Positions 1 to 6,131 of a DNA stretch of 20,131 nt are shown in pieces (positions within the stretch are counted from its first letter, which is position 1; every line of letters begins with the position of its first letter). The stretch lies in the NCBI GenBank assembly GCA_903921945.1, contig CAIXSC010000193.1, forward strand, positions 1 to 20,131. The letters are read 5' to 3'. The notes below the pieces were generated by a model, which did no database searches, was not told where the DNA came from, and saw only the letters and a program-made list of their open reading frames with translations. This stretch comes from an uncultured Planctomycetaceae bacterium (GTDB taxonomy: Bacteria; Planctomycetota; Planctomycetia; Pirellulales; Pirellulaceae). A program made the translations under genes and the position numbers.

Positions 1-110
1 GATGTGTGTGTTGTGTGAAGAACGATGCCGGATGACATCCGCACCCATCGCCGTTACGATCGGGAACTTCCCACGAACCGGTCCCGTCGGCACTTGAAAG
101 CGAAGAAGCG

Positions 111-1298
111 ATGCGTCCCGAGGATATTTGTCCCCGTCTGCCCGAATTGGCCGAGCTGCCAACCCGCCCGCATTCCCCGGCGATCTATCCGGCCTCGGTG
201 TGGCGTTGCGACGAACCGGCTCAAGCCGACCAAATGCTCGCCGGCCAACTGGCCGGTTACGTCTACCAACGCGACGGCCATCCGAATGGCGACCAGTTGG
301 CCGAACAGTGCCGGTTGCTCCACGGGGCCGAGCGGGCTGTGGTGACGTCGTCGGGAATGTCGGCCATGTCGGCCGCCGTTTTGGCGTTTCTCCGCGCCGG
401 TGACCACGTCGTGGTCGGCCGCTACCTGTACGGCAAAAGCCAGACGTTGCTGGTTGCCGAGGGCGGCCGCTTTGGCATCGAAAGCACGCTCGCCGATACC
501 TGTGATATCGCGGCTGTCGAGGCTGCCATACGGCCCCGCACACGCCTGATTGTGGTCGAGACGATTGCCAATCCGCGTTTACAGGTGGCGGACATCGCCG
601 CCTTGGCCGAGTTGGCTCATCGCCACAACGCTTGGCTGCTGGTCGACAACACTTTCGCGACGCCTCTCCTCTGCCGTCCGTTGGAACTCGGCGCCGACCT
701 CGTGTTGGAAAGCATCACGAAGATGATGAACGGGCATAGCGACGTCATCCTCGGACTGCTGGCCGGGCGCGCCACGGGTTGGGAACGAGTGCCGCGCGCG
801 ATCTCCGCCTGGGGGCTGGCCAGTGCGCCGTTCGAATGCTGGCTCGCCGCCCGTGGACTCGCAACGATGGCAGTGCGGATGGACCGGGCGTTCGAAAACG
901 CTGCGCGAGCCGCTCGGCTCCTCGCCTCCCGCGCGGAAGTCCGGCAAGTCGATTACCCCGGGCTCGAAGACCATCCCCACCACGCGCTGGCCCGCCGACA
1001 ATTGAACGGCCGCTACGGCTCGATCGTCACCTTCCATCTGCCAGGCGGCACGCCCGCCGCCACCGCCTTTCTCCGCGCGGCGCGCCGTATTCCCTTCTGC
1101 CCGTCGCTCGGCGAAGTCGCCACCACCGTCAGCCATCCCGAATCGACGAGCCATCGGGCCCTGACCGTGGCCGAACGCGCGGCGCTCGGAATTGATGGCG
1201 GCACGCTCCGCCTGTCCGTCGGAATCGAATCGAGCGACTACATCGAAGAAAGCCTGATCGAAGGGTTGGTCGCCGCCGCGAAAGTGACTGTCGCTTGA
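111..1298 (+). CDS. PLP-dependent trans-sulfuration family enzyme (cystathionine gamma-synthase/lyase type)
   Basis: A 395-residue protein of the Cys/Met-metabolism PLP family (fold type I), which makes or breaks C-S bonds in cystathionine, homocysteine or methionine pathways in the cytoplasm. Visible motifs are a YxR segment near residues 52-54, SSGMSA at 80-85 (phosphate-binding turn), ETIANP at 150-155, VDNTFATP near 178-185 with the Asp that pairs with the pyridine nitrogen, SITK at 201-204 with Lys204 as the predicted Schiff-base lysine, and TLRLSVGIES near the C-terminus with the substrate-carboxylate Arg. Length fits the family. The ATG is preceded by a purine-rich GAAGAAG. Synthase, gamma-lyase and beta-lyase cannot be separated by eye, and no other sulfur gene is adjacent. 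The frame stays open for 76 codons past the TGA stop (see findings). Confidence 0.93.
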   Translation: MRPEDICPRLPELAELPTRPHSPAIYPASVWRCDEPAQADQMLAGQLAGYVYQRDGHPNGDQLAEQCRLLHGAERAVVTSSGMSAMSAAVLAFLRAGDHVVVGRYLYGKSQTLLVAEGGRFGIESTLADTCDIAAVEAAIRPRTRLIVVETIANPRLQVADIAALAELAHRHNAWLLVDNTFATPLLCRPLELGADLVLESITKMMNGHSDVILGLLAGRATGWERVPRAISAWGLASAPFECWLAARGLATMAVRMDRAFENAARAARLLASRAEVRQVDYPGLEDHPHHALARRQLNGRYGSIVTFHLPGGTPAATAFLRAARRIPFCPSLGEVATTVSHPESTSHRALTVAERAALGIDGGTLRLSVGIESSDYIEESLIEGLVAAAKVTVA

Positions 1299-1310
1299 AT
1301 TAAAAGGCGC

Positions 1311-1400
1311 GTGAATCAAAGCCGCGTGAATGACAGCCATGTGAATGACAGCCATGTGAATGACAGCCACTCGAATGATCGCCACGTGAATGGCAGCCGT
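1311..1400. repeat. 15-bp tandem repeat, six units, in the spacer after the PLP enzyme gene
   Basis: Six consecutive 15-bp units start at 1311, 1326, 1341, 1356, 1371 and 1386. The consensus is GTGAATGACAGCCAT. Units 2 and 3 are identical, unit 4 differs at one base, and units 1, 5 and 6 are more diverged. A further degenerate unit (1295-1310, TTGAATTAAAAGGCGC) includes the stop codon of the upstream gene. The unit length is a multiple of three, and in the frame of the upstream gene it reads V-N-D-S-H. Confidence 0.9.
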
Positions 1401-1456
1401 CCAAGCGGCCGCTGTGCAAGGAGCATCGATCACGATCATTTTCAAAAGCACCGGCG

Positions 1457-1480
1457 GCGGCGGGGAAGACCTTCCGCCGC
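1457..1480. other. GC-rich hairpin in the leader of the epimerase-like gene
   Basis: GCGGC (1457-1461) pairs with GCCGC (1476-1480). Inside it, GGAA (1464-1467) pairs with TTCC (1472-1475), leaving a GACC loop and a 2-base bulge. It lies about 45 bases before the downstream start codon. No clear T-run follows, so it could be a weak terminator, an attenuator or chance structure in GC-rich DNA. Confidence 0.25.
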
Positions 1481-1525
1481 ACTCGCGTTAACTTTGGGCA
1501 GACGACGAAGAAGAGGATTCTCAAG

Positions 1526-2557
1526 ATGACGGAAGCAACGCCGAAAACGGTCGACGACTTGGAGCGATGCCTCAGCCGGCCCACGGATCGGGCGGTGGAG
1601 GCGATGGGGCGAATGCGTGGCGATCTGGTGATCCTTGGCGTTGGCGGCAAAATGGGGCCGACGCTGGCGCGAATGGCGCGACGCGCCTCCGATGCGGCCG
1701 GTGTCCAGCGTCGGATCTGGGGGGTGTCGCGTTTCACCTCCGGGTCCACGCGGGAACGGCTGGAGGCGAACGGCGTCGAGACGATCGCCTGCGATCTGCT
1801 TGATGAACAGGCCGTCGCCCGCTTGCCGGATGCCGCCAATGTGCTGTTCATGACCGGCATGAAATTCGGCGCCGCAGCGAACCCGGGGCTCGCCTGGGCG
1901 ATGAACTGCTACGCGCCCGCCGTGGTGAGCCGCCGTTATGCCGACAGCAAACTGGTTGCTTTCTCCACCGGCAATGTCTACGGGTTGACCCCGGTGGCTG
2001 GTGGCGGTTCGGTGGAATCGGATCCACCGCGACCGGACGGCGAGTACGCGATGATGGCGCTCGGACGCGAGCGCATGTTCCAGTATTTCAGCGTGGCTCA
2101 GGGAACATCCGTCGCCTTGTTGCGGCTGAATTACGCGACCGAGCTCCGTTATGGCGTGCTCGTCGATCTCGCACGCCAAGTGTTTCAGGGCGAGCCGGTC
2201 GATGTTTCGATGGGCTACGTGAATGTGATCTGGCTGGCGGATGCCAACGCGATGACGCTCGCCGCATTCGACCAGATGGCATCGCCCGCGCGGATCATCA
2301 ATCTCGCCGGCTCGGAAATCCTCGGACTGCGCGCCGTCGCGACACGGTTTGGCGAACTGTTCGGACGCGATGTGCGGTGCGTCGGTCACGAGAGTTCCGA
2401 CGCGCTGCTCAACAACGGCCACGGCGGTTATCCGCTACTGGGAGAGCCCGCCGTTTCCGCGGAGACGATGATGCGTTGGACGGCCGAGTGGATCGCCAGC
2501 GGCGGCGAGAGCCTCGGCAAACCAACCCACTTCCAGGTCCGCAACGGTAAATTCTGA
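1526..2557 (+). CDS. NAD(P)-binding epimerase/dehydratase-like protein (extended SDR fold) lacking the catalytic Lys
   Basis: A 343-residue Rossmann-fold protein related to NAD-dependent epimerases/dehydratases, presumably cytoplasmic and acting on a sugar or similar substrate. The dinucleotide-binding turn is GVGGKMG at 38-44, followed by a basic GVSRF strand (66-70) and an ACDLLD segment (88-93). The STGNVYG segment (147-153) carries the active-site Ser/Thr, and Tyr174 (GEYAMMALGRE) sits where the YxxxK motif should be, but the Lys position (178) is Ala. The start is supported by a GAAGAAGAGGA Shine-Dalgarno-like stretch at 1508-1518. A 227-base spacer follows the PLP enzyme gene, and the 3' end converges on the helicase gene. 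Substrate unknown; the protein may be a non-classical enzyme. Confidence 0.88.
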   Translation: MTEATPKTVDDLERCLSRPTDRAVEAMGRMRGDLVILGVGGKMGPTLARMARRASDAAGVQRRIWGVSRFTSGSTRERLEANGVETIACDLLDEQAVARLPDAANVLFMTGMKFGAAANPGLAWAMNCYAPAVVSRRYADSKLVAFSTGNVYGLTPVAGGGSVESDPPRPDGEYAMMALGRERMFQYFSVAQGTSVALLRLNYATELRYGVLVDLARQVFQGEPVDVSMGYVNVIWLADANAMTLAAFDQMASPARIINLAGSEILGLRAVATRFGELFGRDVRCVGHESSDALLNNGHGGYPLLGEPAVSAETMMRWTAEWIASGGESLGKPTHFQVRNGKF

Positions 2558-2562
2558 CCCCA

Positions 2563-2594
2563 CGTGGAGCGGCGCGATCAGTCGTCGCTCCACG
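2563..2594. terminator. Strong hairpin between convergent epimerase-like and helicase genes (probable bidirectional terminator)
   Basis: CGTGGAGCGGCG (2563-2574) pairs with CGTCGCTCCACG (2583-2594), giving 12 paired bases with one G-U and an 8-base loop. It begins 5 bases after the epimerase stop, and the helicase stop codon (2578-2580) lies in its loop, so it can form in either transcript. There is no T-tract on either side, so intrinsic termination is not certain. A role in ending or protecting both convergent mRNAs is the simplest reading. Confidence 0.5.
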
Positions 2595-4605
2595 GACAGT
2601 CCGGCAGCGATTCGCGGAAGATCCGGCCGTACGGTTTGGTGCGAATGCGGGGATCGAGGATCACGACGATGCCGCGATCTTGCTGAGTGCGTATCAGGCG
2701 GCCGAAGCCTTGACGCAACTTGATCACCGCCTCGGGAACCTGGTAGTCGTTGAATGGATTGCCGCCCGCGGCCCGGATCGCTTCCAGCCGCGCTTCGAGC
2801 AGCGGTTGATCGGGGACACTGAACGGCAGCTTCGTGATGATCACGTTTCGCAGCGCGTCGCCCGGCACATCGACACCCTGCCAGAAACTGTCCGTGCCAA
2901 ACAGGACACCCCGAGGCTGTTGCTTGAAGAGCGACAACAATTGATGCCGCGGAGTGCCATCGGCTTGGCTGTAGAGCGCTAATTGGTTGTCCGCGAGCCA
3001 ACCGCTCATCTCCGACGCGATCCGCCGGAGCAATTCGTAGCTGGTGAACAGCACGAAGGCGTGGCCGTCAGTGCGGCTGACGTACCGGCGAATCCGCGGC
3101 GCCAGTTGCCGTTCAAACGCCTCGCGTTGCGAGGTTGGATCGGGGATGTCGCGCGGCGCGATGATGCGGGCCTGCTCGGGGTAGTTGAACGGGCTGCCCA
3201 AACGCCGCGAGTCGGCTTGGGTCAGGCCGATCCGCGAGCGGAAGAAATCGAGCGAACCGGCGCCCGCGCCAACGCCAAGCGTGGCGCTGGTGAGTACCAC
3301 GCTGCGGACGCGATTGAACAGTTGGTCGCGAAGCGCGGGGCCGACATCGATCGGCGCCGCCGCGAGTTTCACGCGGAGAAATCCTTGCCGCGTTTCGCTC
3401 GATTCGATCCAGTACACAGCGCCCTGCAAGTCCTGCGCAATCCATTGATCCAGTTCGCCCGCCAAAGCCTTGAGCCGCTCTGAACAGGCCAGGAAATCCT
3501 GCCGCACGTCGGCCGCCTCGAATTCCTGGGCTACGCCGCGCAGTTTCTTGGACAGCGCCAGCAGCAACGGGCTCGTATCGTTGACGATCCCCAGCGGCTT
3601 TCGCACCCGTCCGGTGCGGTTGTCCGATTCCCGCGACCAAGCGTGCAGTTCCTGGAACAGCATGTCGGCGGCCTGCGAGCAGGCCAAGACGTCGTGCTGC
3701 AACGGCAGCAGCCCATGGTGGACGAGCAGTCCCTTGTTGGTTCGATCGTTGAACAACTTGTTCAGCGTGAATTGGATTTGGCCCGAGGTGACACCGAGTC
3801 CCATGTGGTCGCCGGCCACCGCCTCGATCGTGTGCGCCTCGTCGAGCACGACCGCGTCGTAGTCAGGCAGGATGGAAGCATTCGCGCGGCGCAACGCGAG
3901 ATCGCTGAAGAAAAGCGCGTGGTTGACGACCAGGATCTGCGCATTGACCGCTCGCCGTCGCGCACGGAAGTAAAAGCAGTCTTGATAAGTCGGGCAGTTC
4001 CGGCCGAGGCAATTGCCGCTGTCGCTCGCCGTTTCCTCCCAGACCGGGCCTGCCGGACGAAACGCCAAATCGCTCAACGAGCCGTCGCCGGTCTTTTCCG
4101 ACCATTCGCGAATCGATTGCAGTTGCTCGAATTCCGACTCTTGACGGAACAGACTGGGGGCCTTCGCGACGGCACCGGACAACCGGCGGAGGCTCAGGTA
4201 GTTGCCGCGGCCTTTGACGAGCACGGCGGTGAATTCGCGGGGAATCACACTGCGGAGGAACGGCAGGTCTTTGGAGAGCAACTGCTCTTGCAGGCTGATC
4301 GTGTGCGTGGAAATGACGATTCGACATCGAGTTGACTTTTCGTCGCCCGACGAACTGGTCCCACCCGCCGCCGCCTCGGCCGCCTCCAGCTTCGCTTCGC
4401 CTTCCGTCGCCCGCAGAATCGCCGGCACCAGGTAACCAAAACTTTTTCCAACCCCTGTGCCGGCTTCGACAATGAGGTGTCGGCCGTCGCGCATGGCGCC
4501 CGCCACCGCCTCCGCCATCTCCACCTGTTGCGGCCGGTGCTCGTAATTCTTTAGCCGCGCCGCGATGCGGCCCGCCGGCCCCAAAATGTCGGAAGGGGTA
4601 AGCAT
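2578..4605 (-). CDS. ATP-dependent DNA helicase, DinG/XPD-like superfamily 2
   Basis: A 675-residue helicase of the DinG/YoaA/XPD family, which unwinds DNA 5' to 3' and helps clear R-loops, flaps or damaged forks. Motif I (AGTGVGKS) is at 48-55, STHTISLQEQ at 99-108, the DEAH box at 255-258, a VLTSAT segment marks motif III, GTDSFWQGVDVPG marks motif V, and QGFGRLIRT marks motif VI. Between motifs I and II there are three cysteines in the Fe-S region (199, 204, 210), but the first expected ligand, after the KGRGNYL segment, is Ser138. A low-complexity Ala/Glu/Ser insert occupies about 66-92. An in-frame TGA lies six codons upstream of the ATG, so this start is the earliest possible. It is downstream of the MFS gene, with a hairpin in the 95-base gap. 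Confidence 0.95.
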   Translation of the reverse strand: MLTPSDILGPAGRIAARLKNYEHRPQQVEMAEAVAGAMRDGRHLIVEAGTGVGKSFGYLVPAILRATEGEAKLEAAEAAAGGTSSSGDEKSTRCRIVISTHTISLQEQLLSKDLPFLRSVIPREFTAVLVKGRGNYLSLRRLSGAVAKAPSLFRQESEFEQLQSIREWSEKTGDGSLSDLAFRPAGPVWEETASDSGNCLGRNCPTYQDCFYFRARRRAVNAQILVVNHALFFSDLALRRANASILPDYDAVVLDEAHTIEAVAGDHMGLGVTSGQIQFTLNKLFNDRTNKGLLVHHGLLPLQHDVLACSQAADMLFQELHAWSRESDNRTGRVRKPLGIVNDTSPLLLALSKKLRGVAQEFEAADVRQDFLACSERLKALAGELDQWIAQDLQGAVYWIESSETRQGFLRVKLAAAPIDVGPALRDQLFNRVRSVVLTSATLGVGAGAGSLDFFRSRIGLTQADSRRLGSPFNYPEQARIIAPRDIPDPTSQREAFERQLAPRIRRYVSRTDGHAFVLFTSYELLRRIASEMSGWLADNQLALYSQADGTPRHQLLSLFKQQPRGVLFGTDSFWQGVDVPGDALRNVIITKLPFSVPDQPLLEARLEAIRAAGGNPFNDYQVPEAVIKLRQGFGRLIRTQQDRGIVVILDPRIRTKPYGRIFRESLPDCPWSDD

Positions 4606-4627
4606 GCCGTAAGCGTATCACTTGCCG

Positions 4628-4658
4628 TTGCCAGCGGCCAGGATATGCCGCTTGGCAA
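4628..4658 (-). promoter_or_regulatory. Stable hairpin in the helicase mRNA leader
   Basis: On the plus strand TTGCCA (4628-4633) pairs with TGGCAA (4653-4658), and GCGGC (4634-4638) pairs with GCCGC (4647-4651). The result is an 11-bp stem with one bulged base and an 8-base loop. It ends 22 bases before the helicase ATG on the minus strand. A second arm, CTTGCC at 4621-4626, can pair with GGCAAG at 4654-4659 instead, so two mutually exclusive folds are possible. No T-run follows. An attenuator or translational control element is possible, but function is inferred only. Confidence 0.4.
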
Positions 4659-4700
4659 GATGGTTTCGCGGCCACCCGAATAACGGCGCCAACCGCTCCA

Positions 4701-6092
4701 TCAGCCGCCGTGGGTCAAGCGATTCGGAACCGCCATCAACAATCCGCTCGCCACGAACGCCAACGCAGCGCCGAAACCGAGGGCGGCGAGCGGCCCCAAT
4801 CCTTGATACAGGGCGCCGCAAATCAAACTGGCTGGCAAGGAGGCGATCCCGATCGTCAGGTGGAACCAGCCAAAGGCCAGCCCCGGCGCGATCCGCCCTG
4901 ACCAACGCGTCACCAGCAACTTCTCCGCCGGCTCCGTCAACGCGTAAAACACGCCATACACCAACATCAACGCCACGAGCTGCCATGCGGTTTGCGATAA
5001 CGCGAACCCGACATAGACAACCGCGTAGACGACCCAACCTCCCAGCACCAAACGACGCGGATCCCAGCGGTCCGCCGCGAATCCCGAGAGCCAGTTTCCC
5101 CCGCTCTTCACGAGGTGGAACACGAGCCAGAGCAGCGGCAACTGCGATTCCTTCAAGCCCAGCTCCCGAGCTCGCACCAACAGAAACGCGTCGCTTGAGT
5201 TGCCCAGCGTGAACACCAACAAGGCCACCAAATACAGGCGGAACGATCCATCCAATGGCCCCGGATGCAAGGCCGACAGCGCCACGGCAGCCGCCGCGCC
5301 CAGGGAATTGCGTTCGCTCGGCGACGTGGAATCGTATGACGTCCGATCGTGTGACGTCCGATCGTGTGAGGGCGGATCGTGTGAGGGCGGATCGTGTGGG
5401 GATGGATCCTGCGAGGGCGGTGGCGCGGGGGCCTGCGAGTCCTTGCCGTCGGTCGTTTCCCGAACGCCCAGCATCAAAGTGGCGAGCACCGCGACGCCAG
5501 GGAGCAGGGTCAAGAGGAACAGCCAACGAATACCATCCGGTTTCCACCACAGAAATAGACTTGCCAGCAACGGCCCGATCGCCGCGCCCAGGTGATCCAT
5601 CGAGCGGTGGAAGCCGAAGGCGCGGCCAAGCTGTTCCTTGGGGGTGGACTCGGCGAGCAGCGCGTCGCGGGGCGCCGAACGAACGCCTTTGCCCAGCCGG
5701 TCGGTGACCCGCAGCGCTAGCAGTTCCCAAGGGACGCTCGCCAAACCGATGAGCGGCCGGGTCAATGTGGCCAACCCGTAGCCCGCGACGAGAAACCGCT
5801 TCCGCCGGGTCGCTTGGTCGGACCAACGGCCAGCGACCAGTTTCAAGAGACTGGAAACGCTTTCCGCCGCCCCTTCGATCAACCCGAGCATCGCGCGACT
5901 GCCGCCTAACGTTTCCAGCAGGAAGGTTGGCAACAGCGGATAAACCGCCTCGCTGGCGGTGTCGTTCAGCAGACTGACCACACCGAGCACGCGGACATTC
6001 CGCGGCAGCGGCGCCCGTTCCTGGGGACGGTCGGCGGCGATTGACGCTGGGTCGATCGAGCCGCCGGCGGACTCCTCCGGCAATCGACTCAT
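4701..6092 (-). CDS. Major facilitator superfamily transporter
   Basis: A 463-residue inner-membrane transporter of the MFS fold (about 12 hydrophobic segments in two halves). Family marks are NDTASEAVYPLLP at about 43-55 in the first helix, a GRWSDQATRRKR loop (88-99), and DRLGKGVRSAPRDALLA (131-147), the conserved loop region of this planctomycete/proteobacterial MFS group. The central cytoplasmic loop, about residues 212-265, is hydrophilic and contains a five-residue S-H-D-x-x repeat. The cargo cannot be predicted. The gene starts 39 bases after the PIN-like gene in the same direction, so it is probably co-transcribed with the surface-protein cassette. An overlapping reading frame over the same DNA (4618-6120) is Arg/Gly-rich without membrane segments and was discarded. 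Confidence 0.92.
   Translation of the reverse strand: MSRLPEESAGGSIDPASIAADRPQERAPLPRNVRVLGVVSLLNDTASEAVYPLLPTFLLETLGGSRAMLGLIEGAAESVSSLLKLVAGRWSDQATRRKRFLVAGYGLATLTRPLIGLASVPWELLALRVTDRLGKGVRSAPRDALLAESTPKEQLGRAFGFHRSMDHLGAAIGPLLASLFLWWKPDGIRWLFLLTLLPGVAVLATLMLGVRETTDGKDSQAPAPPPSQDPSPHDPPSHDPPSHDRTSHDRTSYDSTSPSERNSLGAAAAVALSALHPGPLDGSFRLYLVALLVFTLGNSSDAFLLVRARELGLKESQLPLLWLVFHLVKSGGNWLSGFAADRWDPRRLVLGGWVVYAVVYVGFALSQTAWQLVALMLVYGVFYALTEPAEKLLVTRWSGRIAPGLAFGWFHLTIGIASLPASLICGALYQGLGPLAALGFGAALAFVASGLLMAVPNRLTHGG
5323..5427. repeat. 15-bp tandem repeat inside the MFS transporter gene
   Basis: Seven 15-bp units start at 5323, 5338, 5353, 5368, 5383, 5398 and 5413. Units 2 and 3 are identical (GACGTCCGATCGTGT), units 4 and 5 are identical (GAGGGCGGATCGTGT), and the outer units are degenerate. 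In the coding frame they give repeated S-H-D-R-T and S-H-D-P-P pentapeptides in the loop between the two halves of the transporter (about residues 227-258). Reading frame is preserved by any change in copy number. Confidence 0.9.
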
Positions 6093-6131
6093 GAACTGCG
6101 ACCTGTCCGTTCCGCCCCAAGTTCCACAGGG

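Noticed and set aside
1..110. Search for a gene or RNA at the left edge
   Set aside because: Only a short GT-rich run and the leader of the PLP enzyme gene are visible, with no supported feature.
579..1451. Minus-strand open frame whose N-terminus reads as A-V-I-H-M repeats
   Set aside because: It is the complement of the 15-bp array plus antisense of the PLP enzyme. Nothing supports it as a gene.
4618..6120. Minus-strand open frame of 500 codons overlapping the MFS gene in another frame
   Set aside because: Arg/Gly-rich without membrane segments, whereas the accepted frame has the MFS motifs and helices.
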